Source of the DNA: 2-12-FULL-35-15 sp036386835
GTDB lineage: Bacteria > Bacteroidota > Bacteroidia > 2-12-FULL-35-15
Assembly: GCA_036386835.1 (NCBI GenBank)
Contig: DASVUX010000011.1
Coordinates: 1-64,000, forward strand
Length of the DNA: 64,000 nt
Direction of reading: 5' to 3'
The translations under genes and the position numbers were made by a program. Below the pieces are notes generated by a model. That model was not told the origin of the DNA. It did no database searches and saw only the letters and a list, made by a program, of their open reading frames with translations. Positions 36,279-46,021 of the stretch are shown here, piece after piece; position 1 is the first letter of the stretch; every line of letters starts with the position of its first letter.

Positions 36279-38105
36279 ATGTCAATGGAGAATCACGGAC
36301 ACCACGATCATCACGGAAGCCACGAACATCACGGTCACCACGATGAGCATCATCATGAAGAATCTTTTGTGAGCAAATACATTTTCAGTATGGATCACAA
36401 GACCATCTCGCGTCAGTTCCTCGTGACTGCTGTGATCATGGCAACATTTGCAATGCTCATGTCGATGATCTTCCGCTTGCAGCTTGCATGGCCTGATGAA
36501 AAATTCGCTTTTATCAACTGGATCCTTGGCGATAAGTGGGGTAAGGACGGAATTCTTGAACCGGGAATGTACATGGCTTTGGTTACCATTCACGGTACCG
36601 TAATGGTGTTCATGGTATTAACAGGCGGATTGAGCGGAACGTTCTCCAACCTCCTGATCCCGTACCAGATCGGTGCGCGGGATATGGCTTCCGGGTTTAT
36701 GAACATGCTTTCATACTGGTTCTTCTTCCTTTCAAGCGCGGTGATGATGGCTTCGTTTTTTATTGAAACAGGCCCTGCATCCGGTGGCTGGACGGTTTAT
36801 CCTCCGCTGAGCGCACTGCCCCAGGCGATGGATGGATCCAAGCTTGGTATGACATTCTGGTTGGTATCAATGACATTCTTCATTGTATCTTCCCTCCTTG
36901 GTGGTTTGAACTACATCATCACTATTGTCAACCTGCGTACAAAAGGTATGTCAATGACGCGCATGCCGCTTACGATCTGGGCATTCTTCGTTACTGCCAT
37001 CCTTGGTGTTCTTTCTTTCCCGGTATTATTATCAGCAGCTTTGTTACTGATCTTCGACAGAAGTTTCGGAACTTCCTTCTACTTATCCGACATCTACATT
37101 GGCGGACAGGCATTAGAGCAAACCGGAGGTTCACCGATCCTTTACCAGCACTTGTTCTGGTTCCTTGGTCACCCGGAGGTTTATATCATTATCCTTCCTG
37201 CATTGGGATTAACTTCTGAAATCATCTCTGTAAATGCTCGTAAACCGATCTTCGGTTACCGTGCGATGATCGGCTCCATCATGGCGATCGGATTTTTATC
37301 CTTCATCGTTTGGGGACATCACATGTTCATTACCGGTATGAACCCGTTCCTCGGATCTGTATTCGTATTTACTACATTACTGATCGCGATCCCTTCTGCG
37401 GTTAAAGCATTTAACTACATCACCACTTTGTGGAAAGGTAACATCCGTTTCACTCCTGCGATGTTATTCGCTATCGGTCTTGTATCAACATTCATCTCCG
37501 GTGGTTTAACAGGTATCATCCTTGCGGATTCTGCGCTTGACATTCCAATCCACGATACTTACTTCGTTGTAGCCCACTTCCATATAGTAATGGGTGTATC
37601 GGCTATCCTTGGTATGCTCGCGGGTGTTTATCACTGGTTCCCTAAAATGTTCCTGCGCCACATGAATAAGAAACTTGGTTATGTGCACTTCTGGCTGACA
37701 TTCGTTTCAGCATACGGGGTATTCTTCCCGATGCACTTCCTTGGACTTGCAGGTGTGCCGAGAAGGTATTATTCAAACACTGCATTCCCTATGTTTGACA
37801 ACCTTGTTGACATCAATATCCTTATTACCTGTTTCGCGATCCTGGGCGGACTTGCACAGATCCTGTTCCTGTTCAACTTCTTCTATTCTATTTTCCGCGG
37901 GCCTAAATCGGAAGTTAATCCATGGGGTTCGAACACGCTTGAGTGGACAACTCCAATGGCGAATACGCATGGTAACTGGCCTGGCGCATTACCGGTAGTT
38001 CACCGCTGGCCTTACGATTACAGCAAGCCCGGTAAAAATGCAGATTTTGTTCCGCAGACTGTTCCTTTGTCGGAAGGCGAAGTGGATGGCGGAGGACACC
38101 ATTAG
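36279..38105 (+). CDS. coxA: Cytochrome c oxidase subunit I (haem-copper oxygen reductase)
   Basis: The 608-residue protein has about 12 membrane helices. Haem and copper ligands are all visible: IHGTVMVFM (low-spin haem His), WFLGHPEVYIIILP (CuB His and cross-linked Tyr), WGHHMFITGM (two CuB His) and HDTYFVVAHFHIVMG (haem a3 and haem a His). It reduces oxygen to water and pumps protons in the inner membrane. The first 26 residues are an unusual cytoplasmic or periplasmic tail with 13 histidines. No subunit III or IV gene follows; a strong terminator closes the operon at 38171-38207. Confidence 0.96.
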   Translation: MSMENHGHHDHHGSHEHHGHHDEHHHEESFVSKYIFSMDHKTISRQFLVTAVIMATFAMLMSMIFRLQLAWPDEKFAFINWILGDKWGKDGILEPGMYMALVTIHGTVMVFMVLTGGLSGTFSNLLIPYQIGARDMASGFMNMLSYWFFFLSSAVMMASFFIETGPASGGWTVYPPLSALPQAMDGSKLGMTFWLVSMTFFIVSSLLGGLNYIITIVNLRTKGMSMTRMPLTIWAFFVTAILGVLSFPVLLSAALLLIFDRSFGTSFYLSDIYIGGQALEQTGGSPILYQHLFWFLGHPEVYIIILPALGLTSEIISVNARKPIFGYRAMIGSIMAIGFLSFIVWGHHMFITGMNPFLGSVFVFTTLLIAIPSAVKAFNYITTLWKGNIRFTPAMLFAIGLVSTFISGGLTGIILADSALDIPIHDTYFVVAHFHIVMGVSAILGMLAGVYHWFPKMFLRHMNKKLGYVHFWLTFVSAYGVFFPMHFLGLAGVPRRYYSNTAFPMFDNLVDINILITCFAILGGLAQILFLFNFFYSIFRGPKSEVNPWGSNTLEWTTPMANTHGNWPGALPVVHRWPYDYSKPGKNADFVPQTVPLSEGEVDGGGHH

Positions 38106-38167
38106 AACCCCGGCCTTATCCTTTCTATGCGCGGAAGCCTTAGCGCAGAAGTAAGAGAAAAAGCATT

Positions 38168-38210
38168 TTTAAAAGATCCCTGTTCGGCATGCGAGCAGGG
38201 ATCTTTTGTT
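38168..38210. terminator. Intrinsic terminator of the ACIII-cox operon
   Basis: AAAAGATCCCTG (38171-38182) and CAGGGATCTTTT (38196-38207) form a perfect 12-bp stem, with T-rich sequence following on the plus strand and the complement of A-rich sequence on the other. It lies 65 bases after the coxA stop. Confidence 0.85.
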
Positions 38211-38267
38211 TCGGTGCATTTGGTTTCCCAGTGATTTTGTTTTAGATTGCGGTAAATTACTCCCTTC

Positions 38268-41200
38268 ATGAAAAAATTTATTGTCGTTTGCTTCATCGCT
38301 TTTTCCTTTTTTGGTAAAGCCCAGAATTCTTTTGATCCTTATGATGTTTGCAATCCGACAGATGTCTCGGCTTATCTTGATAATTTCGACAGTTATACCG
38401 GAGAGTACCAGATCTTTTTAAAAGAGGGGACCGTTCCGCACCACTGGACTTCAGCAGCTCTTCAGAATAACGCGATCTCTTATAAAGTAGAGCTTGTATC
38501 TTTCCCTTTTACAACCAACTGCGTGAACTGCTATGGTACAGGTGCTGTCAATGCAACAGACAGGATCCTGAAAATGCCCAATAACATCACGTACCCGTAT
38601 GACCCTGCCGAAAATGCATGGATCAGAAGCGGATCAGCATTTCCAACCCCTCCTGCAGGAACCACTTATGAAGTCCGCCTTTTAAATAAGTACGAAGGCG
38701 AATACGGTATCGTAGGTGATTATTCCGACCCCTCTTCCCTTATCAGTATCCATCTGATCGGAGAACTATCGGTTCAATACATTGAACCCAACAGAAAGAT
38801 ATATCCGCATTCGGTATTAAAGCATACGTTATATATGCATTGCAGCAATGATGTATCCACTCCTAAAGTAGACAGCTTTTCATTCATATTCGACCACACA
38901 AGAGGCAGAATGAGGAATTATCCTTTTTGCGCAACCAATGATATTTCCGCAGGAAACCGGCAATACGACATCGGGATGGTCCCATCTATTATTGACGGCA
39001 GCTATCAGCCTTCTTACGGCTCTTCGGGCCTGACCGACATCATTGATTATTATCCGCATTATCCATACGATAATATTTGTCCCGAGCATATTCCGGAAAA
39101 CCTTACAACAGCCAACCCGCAACATTATATCCGCCCGGCACCGTATTCGCAGGTACAGGCTGTTCTGTCAAATGCGCAGACGGATAATGCCGCAGGACTG
39201 GAGGGTGACGGGACACCATTGGATGGCCTTCCCCACCAGTATGTTATTGACAGGCCGGTGGACCTGACTGTTATCAATCCTTCCGAAAAAATAATTTACA
39301 ACCCTTCCGAAGTTTCAATCGACCTGAACCTTACAGGAGCAGGACAAGCGCTTGTTTTTCCTTCCGGGTATACTTTTAAAACAGTAAGTGGGATTTACCC
39401 TACGCAGGCAGCAGTGGCTGCAGCCGACCCCTACGATCTCTACCATCACGATGCCGATGTACCGGTAACCACAACACTTGCCTGTGATGATGTTGGCGCC
39501 AACGACAATGTATTTTCTTATTATTATGTTAAGAGCGGCAGCACTTTGAATATAATGCCCTGCGTGGCGATCTATGATACAAAAATAATTGTCCAGGCGG
39601 GTGCTTTCTTAAACTACAATGTAAATTCTGTCCGGGGAAACTTTATCGTCCAGAGCGCAGGCGGTACTATTAACAGCTCTTATACTTTTCCTGCGCCTGC
39701 AACCTGCCGGTTCGATTGCTTTGATAAGCTAAAGTATGATGACAGGCTGGGGAACATTCATATCAGTTCCAGCCAGTCATGGTCTTCCGCACCCGGTGGT
39801 ATCCCTTCTGCCGTTGATACCGACAATGATGGTATTGTAAGAATATCCGGCACCTTAATAATCGATCCGGGCGTAATATTAACCGTTAACCCGGGAGTGC
39901 GCTTTGAATTCGGGGAAAACGGGAAGATGGTGATCTCTCGCCAGTCAAAGCTACAGGTTAACGGGAACGCAGCTAACCCGGTGATATTTACTTCAGTGGA
40001 TTTTTGTGAGCTTGGCATGTGGGAAGGCATTGAAGTATGGGGCAAGCGGAATGAGAAACAGGGGGTTATCGCTTTATCACCCCAGGGGATCGCGAAGATC
40101 AATTACGCAAAGATCTCGAATGCCCGGACGGCACTGGCCACAAGGAAGGATCATGATGCAAGTTATAATGGCGGCATCATCCAATGCCAGAATGTGGAAT
40201 TTTTAAACAATGCTGTTTCAGCCGAGTTTTTAAGCTATCACAATACCTTCCCGCCTGCCATCAATGAGATAAAAAATTTAAGCTATTTTAAAAGCTGCCG
40301 GTTCCTTGTAACGGGTTATCTGAATGATAAAACATACCGCCTTGGTGACGGGAGAAGGCTTGGCACAACCAACCAGCTTGTTTTTAAAGATGTGAACACC
40401 GTTTTTGTAGAGAACTGCCTGTTCGAGAACAATGCGCTGCAAAGTGACGGGATTACACCGCTCTTTGAAAGTGATAACCGCGGAACAGCGATCTATTCTT
40501 TAGATGCAGGGGTTTTTCTTACGGGCGGCCCAAAGAAAAATATTTTCCGCGGCTTCAGTGACGGGGTCTGGGCGTTAAGCACAGGTATAAACAATTGCAT
40601 GGTTTCCATTACCGGGAACGTTTTCGAAAACAATACGAATGGCGTAGTGCTTGAGGGTACCCGCCTTTCACGTCTCCTGCAAAATGAATTCAAGGTCCCT
40701 GCACACACAACCAACGTTTATGCACTGCCGCCTTCTTATAATGCCGGTTACAATAAACCTGTAGGCTTATACCTGATAGGTGCCATGGATTTCAGGACGG
40801 AGGAAAATATCTTCAGCAATTACGGCCCGGTTAGCACGGACGGAATTCCTGTACAGGAATATAACTATGGAATGGTGGTTAATAATTGTGCTGGCCCCTG
40901 GGGAGATGGGACCGGGAATGCATATAAGAACACGTTTGCCAATGCCAATGTTGGCTTGCAGGCGGAGCTTGATAACAAGGGCGGCTTTTCTTATTCAGGT
41001 CTTCAATACAAATGCAATGAGTTCAACAGCAGAATTTCTTATGATGTTGTAGTTCCGGCATATAACGGGTTCCTTCCTCCAGTAAATACACTTTTGCGAA
41101 GTCAAGGATTGTGCAATCAACCGGGAAACCAGGCTGGCAATATATATACCCCATGTTCTGCCTCGCAGGATGTACAATTAAAATTTGATTTTCAATCTGA

Positions 41201-42422
41201 GTTTGATAATTTTGATTTTATATATCGTGATCAAGCTGGAAAAATCTCATGTGCTTCCAACCCAAGTTTTGTAGTGCCTTGTCCGGCCAATGATGACAAT
41301 TCGTGTCCTTCCAATCTTAATATCTGTTATACTATCGCCTGCTTATTAACAACCCATACTACCGCTTCAGCGCAGGCGCTCAGCAGCTCTAATTCCTATA
41401 ACAGCTTATTGGACGGGGGCAATACGGCAGCCCTGCTGGAACAGATCAACAGCAATATTCCCGAAGGCGCTTTAAAGCAATCCTTGATGGATAAATCGCC
41501 TTACCTCAGCGATGAAGTGTTGCTGGCCATGTTAAACAGGAGCAACCCCATGGCACCTGGGCATATCCAGCAAATCACGCTCGCCAACTCGCCTTTAACC
41601 AAGCCTGTTATGACCGCGGTACAGGAGGAAGGCTTGCCGGAAGGGATCTTTAACCGGATTGCAGCTGCCCAAACGGGGGTTTCACCCCGGATGGAAAAAG
41701 AAAATGAAGTGAGCTATTATGCTTTCCAGGAAAAGCTGGCCGAAGTAAACGTGAAGCAGGCATACCTTGAAATGGACAACCTCGACAGCCTGAAAATAGT
41801 GGCTTTAAAAGATACCACACTGGCAGGCTTGTTTAAACTGATGGAAGTGCTCCTGGCGAAAGGCGACCTGGCCGCAGCGCAGCTTTGCCGCAGCAAGATC
41901 ATCAGCAAGGAAATCCCGCACATCAGTGACCAGTGCAGGTTTTTAAGCACCCGCCTGAACCTTGCCCTGGAAGGAAAAACATGGTTCGACATGAGCTCCG
42001 CCCAGGCAAGCCTTATCGAACAGATCTACCTGAACAATCCCCTGACCGCGATTAATGCCCGTGCCGTGCTTTCAATGACAAAAGGGCTGAAATACGAACG
42101 TTATCCTTTTGACCTGCAGTTCAATCACACGATGCTGCCACACGATCCTATAAGTAATATTCAGCAAGAAGAGCTAAGCAAGCTAAAAGTATTTCCTAAC
42201 CCTGCAGCAGATATTTTAACTATAGAAATAAAATTGCAAGAAAATGAAAATGCTGAACTTTGTATTTATAATCTACTTGGAGATGAAATTTCAAAACGGG
42301 TTGTAACGGGGAGTAATCTTTTAACCTTGGATATTAGTGAGTACAGTAACGGAATTTATATGTGTATTCTTAAGAGTCAAAGTGGAGAAGCACAAAAACG
42401 TAAAATAATTATTTCTAAATGA
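38268..42422 (+). CDS. Large secreted beta-helix protein with T9SS type A sorting domain
   Basis: The 1,384-residue protein has a signal peptide (KFIVVCFIAFSFFGKAQ). Residues about 500-900 look like a right-handed parallel beta-helix, with repeated asparagine-rich turns (GTLIIDPGVILTVNPGVRFE, FENNALQSDG, NVFENNTNGVVLEG). A Cys-rich stretch follows (CASNPSFVVPCPANDDNSC). Residues about 1030-1300 are mostly helical and rich in Leu and Ala. The last 80 residues are a type A T9SS sorting domain (LKVFPNPAADILTIEI, CIYNLLGDEI, ISEYSNGIYMCILKS). No catalytic motif is recognised. Base composition falls sharply from about 42150, so the sorting domain has a different composition from the body. The stop overlaps the next start by four bases (ATGA). 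Confidence 0.85.
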   Translation: MKKFIVVCFIAFSFFGKAQNSFDPYDVCNPTDVSAYLDNFDSYTGEYQIFLKEGTVPHHWTSAALQNNAISYKVELVSFPFTTNCVNCYGTGAVNATDRILKMPNNITYPYDPAENAWIRSGSAFPTPPAGTTYEVRLLNKYEGEYGIVGDYSDPSSLISIHLIGELSVQYIEPNRKIYPHSVLKHTLYMHCSNDVSTPKVDSFSFIFDHTRGRMRNYPFCATNDISAGNRQYDIGMVPSIIDGSYQPSYGSSGLTDIIDYYPHYPYDNICPEHIPENLTTANPQHYIRPAPYSQVQAVLSNAQTDNAAGLEGDGTPLDGLPHQYVIDRPVDLTVINPSEKIIYNPSEVSIDLNLTGAGQALVFPSGYTFKTVSGIYPTQAAVAAADPYDLYHHDADVPVTTTLACDDVGANDNVFSYYYVKSGSTLNIMPCVAIYDTKIIVQAGAFLNYNVNSVRGNFIVQSAGGTINSSYTFPAPATCRFDCFDKLKYDDRLGNIHISSSQSWSSAPGGIPSAVDTDNDGIVRISGTLIIDPGVILTVNPGVRFEFGENGKMVISRQSKLQVNGNAANPVIFTSVDFCELGMWEGIEVWGKRNEKQGVIALSPQGIAKINYAKISNARTALATRKDHDASYNGGIIQCQNVEFLNNAVSAEFLSYHNTFPPAINEIKNLSYFKSCRFLVTGYLNDKTYRLGDGRRLGTTNQLVFKDVNTVFVENCLFENNALQSDGITPLFESDNRGTAIYSLDAGVFLTGGPKKNIFRGFSDGVWALSTGINNCMVSITGNVFENNTNGVVLEGTRLSRLLQNEFKVPAHTTNVYALPPSYNAGYNKPVGLYLIGAMDFRTEENIFSNYGPVSTDGIPVQEYNYGMVVNNCAGPWGDGTGNAYKNTFANANVGLQAELDNKGGFSYSGLQYKCNEFNSRISYDVVVPAYNGFLPPVNTLLRSQGLCNQPGNQAGNIYTPCSASQDVQLKFDFQSEFDNFDFIYRDQAGKISCASNPSFVVPCPANDDNSCPSNLNICYTIACLLTTHTTASAQALSSSNSYNSLLDGGNTAALLEQINSNIPEGALKQSLMDKSPYLSDEVLLAMLNRSNPMAPGHIQQITLANSPLTKPVMTAVQEEGLPEGIFNRIAAAQTGVSPRMEKENEVSYYAFQEKLAEVNVKQAYLEMDNLDSLKIVALKDTTLAGLFKLMEVLLAKGDLAAAQLCRSKIISKEIPHISDQCRFLSTRLNLALEGKTWFDMSSAQASLIEQIYLNNPLTAINARAVLSMTKGLKYERYPFDLQFNHTMLPHDPISNIQQEELSKLKVFPNPAADILTIEIKLQENENAELCIYNLLGDEISKRVVTGSNLLTLDISEYSNGIYMCILKSQSGEAQKRKIIISK

Positions 42423-43822
42423 TGAGAGTCATACTATTACTTTTCCTTACTACCCTCAACATGGTTGGAGTTGCGCAGAATTATTTTAATAATAATTATG
42501 AGTATCATTCAAAAGTTGCTAATGCAACAGCTATTGTAGAAACCGACTCGGGATATATTTTCACAAGCTGCATTTATGCTAGTGGATATAACTCATTTTT
42601 AATTGTGCAAATTGGGCTGAACGGTGACACTGCCTGGACAAAGGAATATCAAGATACTCTTCACTCTTTTTCCACAGGAACTTCGAACTCTATCATTAAA
42701 ACGAGTGATAGCAATTATGTATTTTGCGGTTCAAGGTTAGACGCGACAAATAACAGGGATGCCTGGTTAGTGAAATTCGATCCTAATGGTGACACCTTAT
42801 GGACCAGAAGCTATGGAGGGGGAAGCTTTGACAATGCTAATGTAGTTTGCCAGGCACCTGATACCGGGTTCGTTTTAATGGGAACCACAAAGAGTTTTAG
42901 TGCGGGTCCCGCCTCTGACTTTTATTTAATCAAAACGGATAAAAATGGGATTCAGCAATGGCAACAGGTTTATGGGACGACTGCTTCCGAAGATTGTGTT
43001 TCTGGTCAAATTACGCTTGACGGTGGATTTATATTGTCCGGGCGAAAATCTAACATGTTTCATATCGTAAAAACAGATGCGAATGGTGGCTTTCAGTGGC
43101 AACAAACATATTCAGGCACTATAGATGTATGTTTTATAAAACAACTAACTGACAGCAGCTATATTTTAACCGGGTCGAAAACAGTAACCGGCTTAGGCTT
43201 TCAGGCATGTATTCTCAAAGTCAATAGTTCAGGGGCTCTAATCTGGCAAAAAACTTACGGTGGAAATCTCGACGACTGGTTTTATAGTCAGGCTGTAACC
43301 CTAAATGATGGAAGTATTATAACCGCAGGCCAAAGTATATCAGGAAGTATTCCAATTGGATTGCTCGTTAAAACTGACAGTCTTGGAAATTTGCAATGGC
43401 TAAGAAAATATTTTAAAAATCCCATTGGAGACAATTATTTTTATGATGTAAAATCAACTTCCGATAATGGTTTTATAATGAGTGGATTTGCTTTGGTAGC
43501 AACATCTGATCCATGGGTGGTAAAAGTGGATGAATTCGGCTGCGAAGTGGCGAATTGCAGTGTAGGAGTAAATGAATTTCAGATTTCAAATTCCAAATTG
43601 ATTTTGTATCCTAATCCTGCGAATAATGAAATAACGTTACAAATTTCAGATTTAAATATTTCAGATGCTGAGATACAGGTAATAAATGGGCTGGGAGAAT
43701 TTCAACAGTTCCAGATTTCAGATTCGAAGATTAATATTTCAAATTTTAATGCAGGGGTATATTTTATGGTCGTTACCTTCAAAGACGGACAGCGCCTGAC
43801 AGAAAAATTCCTTAAACAGTAG
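42419..43822 (+). CDS. Secreted propeller-like protein with T9SS type A sorting domain (intact paralogue)
   Basis: The 467-residue protein has a signal peptide (VILLLFLTTLNMVGVAQ). The body is a series of about 55-60 residue units with the pattern Leu-Lys-x-Asp-x-x-Gly-x-x-x-Trp ... Tyr-Gly-Gly ... Asp-Gly-Gly-Phe-Ile-x-x-Gly (for example DPNGDTLWTRSYGGGSFDN and TLDGGFILSG), typical of a beta-propeller. The type A sorting domain covers about the last 80 residues (KLILYPNPANNEITLQI, NFNAGVYFMVV). The start overlaps the upstream stop as ATGA, so the two genes are probably translationally coupled. It is a close paralogue of the broken gene that follows. Function is unknown. Confidence 0.83.
   Translation: MMRVILLLFLTTLNMVGVAQNYFNNNYEYHSKVANATAIVETDSGYIFTSCIYASGYNSFLIVQIGLNGDTAWTKEYQDTLHSFSTGTSNSIIKTSDSNYVFCGSRLDATNNRDAWLVKFDPNGDTLWTRSYGGGSFDNANVVCQAPDTGFVLMGTTKSFSAGPASDFYLIKTDKNGIQQWQQVYGTTASEDCVSGQITLDGGFILSGRKSNMFHIVKTDANGGFQWQQTYSGTIDVCFIKQLTDSSYILTGSKTVTGLGFQACILKVNSSGALIWQKTYGGNLDDWFYSQAVTLNDGSIITAGQSISGSIPIGLLVKTDSLGNLQWLRKYFKNPIGDNYFYDVKSTSDNGFIMSGFALVATSDPWVVKVDEFGCEVANCSVGVNEFQISNSKLILYPNPANNEITLQISDLNISDAEIQVINGLGEFQQFQISDSKINISNFNAGVYFMVVTFKDGQRLTEKFLKQ
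43514..43741 (+). repeat. Homogenised 228-base tail, copy 1
   Basis: This segment and 44948-45175 align over 228 bases with no gap and five mismatches, counted by eye; the final 120 or so bases are identical. It encodes the end of the propeller and most of the T9SS sorting domain. Confidence 0.9.
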
Positions 43823-43841
43823 GTTGTTGAATCAGAAGTGC

Positions 43842-45256
43842 ATGAAATTATTATTTAAAGTAATATTTATTTTCTTTCTCTTCAATACCCGCTTGGAAGC
43901 CCAGACCTATTTAAATAAGGTCTATAATTATAACTCTTTAACTTATAATAATGCGGCTACGAGTTCTTATGAATACCCCAACGGAGGTTTTTTGATCAGT
44001 GGCCAAAAATACTATTCCGCGGGATATGGCGCTTTGTGTTTTATAAGAATTGACTCGGCCGGAGATACATTGTATTACAAGCGTTATCCTAAAGCCTACT
44101 GTAAGTATTATGGCGGAGCTTCAGGGTCGTTAATACCCACTTTTAATAGTAATCTTATTCAATGCGGAGTTTTTGGAGACAGTGCAGGGAACTATGATGC
44201 TTTACTGGTAAAACTTACTGAAAACGGGGACACGCTTTGGACCAAAACATACGGAGGGGCCAATTTTGATAATGCCAATATCGTCTGCCAAACCCCTGAT
44301 AGTGGGTTTGTAATGATGGGAGTCACCCAAAGTTTCAGCACTGGTGCAGCCTCTGACTTCTACCTCATAAAAACAGATAAGAACGGGAATCAACAATGGC
44401 AGCAGAATTATGGTACTACTTCTCCGGAAGATTGTGTTTCCGGTCAAATTACACTCGATGGAGGTTTTATCATGTCAGGCATCAGGAATAGCCAGCTGTA
44501 CATTTTGAAAACGGATGCGAACGGAAATTTTCAATGGATAAGCAATTCGCGGGGACAGCGGGTACCGGGTTTATAAAACAATTAGCAGACAGTACTTACC
44601 TTGTTGTAGGAGCAAAGCTGGTATCGGGCTTCTCATATCAAGCCTATATGGCGAAGATCACAAAAACAGAAGCTTACATCTGGCAAAAAACATATGGTGG
44701 ACCTGATGACCAGCAATTTTATACAATACCGGTTATTTTAAATGATGGAAGCATCGTTTGCGCAGGTCAGCATACAACAAGCGTTAATAATGGCTTACTA
44801 ATTAAGATTGACAGTGCTGGTAATCAGCAATGGTTACGGACCTATTATGCAAGTCCTTCATCAAACAGCTACTTCTATGACTTAAAGGCGACCGGTGATG
44901 GCGGTTTTATCATGGTGGGTTCCGGAAACATAACGGGTCAGGATGCCTGGGTGGTAAAAGTGGATGAATTCGGCTGTGAGGTGGCGAATTGCAGTGTAGG
45001 AGTTAATGAATTTCAGATTCCAAATTCCAAATTGATTTTGTATCCTAATCCCGCGAATAATGAAATAACGTTACAAATTTCAGATTTAAATATTTCAGAT
45101 GCTGAGATACAGGTAATAAATGGGCTGGGAGAATTTCAACAGTTCCAGATTTCAGATTCGAAGATTAATATTTCACATCTGGCAAGCGGTGTTTATTTTT
45201 TAACGGTAACTTCCGGTGATGCCAAAAGATCAACCGGCAAATTCATTAAGAATTAA
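43842..45256 (+). pseudogene. Frameshifted paralogue of the propeller-like T9SS cargo
   Basis: The ATG at 43842 (MKLLFKVIFIFFLFNTRLEAQ, signal peptide, given by its ends) opens a frame that runs to a stop at 44576. A second frame from about 44534 continues the homology to 45256 and carries the type A sorting domain. Between the conserved Trp of FQW and the shared FIKQL the intact paralogue has 33 bases and this gene has 32. A single missing base near 44535-44565 therefore explains the break. Restored, it would be about 471 residues with the same unit pattern as its neighbour. Either the gene is dead, or the base was lost in sequencing or assembly. No slippery heptamer suggesting programmed frameshifting was seen. 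Confidence 0.8.
44948..45175 (+). repeat. Homogenised 228-base tail, copy 2
   Basis: This is the partner of 43514-43741, in the downstream half of the frameshifted gene. The upstream propeller parts of the two genes are far more diverged than this tail. Confidence 0.9.
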
Positions 45257-45352
45257 GCTTTTTCTTAAGCTGGTTTTCATTCCTTATGAAGAGAGACTAA
45301 ACAAGTCCGGAATGACTGCTCCCGCCCAGCAAAATCTTGCGTACCTTTGCAT

Positions 45353-46021
45353 GTGCTTAAGTCATTCACTATATTATTTTTCTTTACGCTTGTTATGTCA
45401 ATACAGGCGCAACCCACACTTGACACCATCAGGGATTGCCTCAAACAAAAACCACAGCTCTTTGCGAAATTTGACGGCAGGAATTCCTTCATAGAGAACA
45501 GCCGCGCGAGGATCTTCGGGTTTAAGCTCGGTGTAAGCTATGGGAAGCGTCTTCACTTCGGACTTGGGTACAACCAGCTGTTCCCTAATTCGGATGCATT
45601 TGACAAGATCCTGTATGTTCCTCATTCGTATAATGATCTCCGCCCTGTAACTGCGAATCTTCACATGTATTATGTTTCCGCTCATGCAGAATATACTTTC
45701 TACAAAACCAGGCATTGGGAGCTGAGCATGCCGCTTCAATTCGGTGTGGGTAAAAGCTATTATACTTACCGCTATCTTGGTTACAAAGAAAAAACCGAAG
45801 AGGCCTTTAACTTTATATATGAACCTGCGATCTCCATTGAATATAAAATAGTAAGGTGGGTCGGGATCGGTGCGGATGCAGGGTATCGTTTCATGATCAC
45901 AAAGGATTCCCACCTGAATGATAATTTCACTTCACCAACTTACGCTTTTAAGCTACTCATCTATTACGGTGAGATCTTTAAAAGCATATTTCCGAAGAGT
46001 AAGCTGGCCGGGAAAATGTGA
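45353..46021 (+). CDS. Small outer-membrane beta-barrel-like protein, function unknown
   Basis: No ATG fits the signal peptide; GTG at 45353 (reading MLKSFTILFFFTLVMSIQAQ) gives 222 residues, and a TTG two codons earlier is possible. A TACCTTTG at 45342-45349 resembles a -7 element but lies too close for that start, so the start remains uncertain. The mature part has alternating strands with many Tyr, Phe and Gly residues (FGFKLGVSYGKRLHFGLGYN, FGVGKSYYTYRYLGYK, WVGIGADAGYRFMITKD), as in small outer-membrane barrels of Bacteroidota. No specific family is recognised. GC content is higher than in the two genes before it. Confidence 0.7.
   Translation: MLKSFTILFFFTLVMSIQAQPTLDTIRDCLKQKPQLFAKFDGRNSFIENSRARIFGFKLGVSYGKRLHFGLGYNQLFPNSDAFDKILYVPHSYNDLRPVTANLHMYYVSAHAEYTFYKTRHWELSMPLQFGVGKSYYTYRYLGYKEKTEEAFNFIYEPAISIEYKIVRWVGIGADAGYRFMITKDSHLNDNFTSPTYAFKLLIYYGEIFKSIFPKSKLAGKM

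Noticed and set aside
44500..44600. Programmed ribosomal frameshift in the broken T9SS paralogue
   Set aside because: No slippery heptamer or following stem is visible, and the intact neighbour shows that one base is simply missing.
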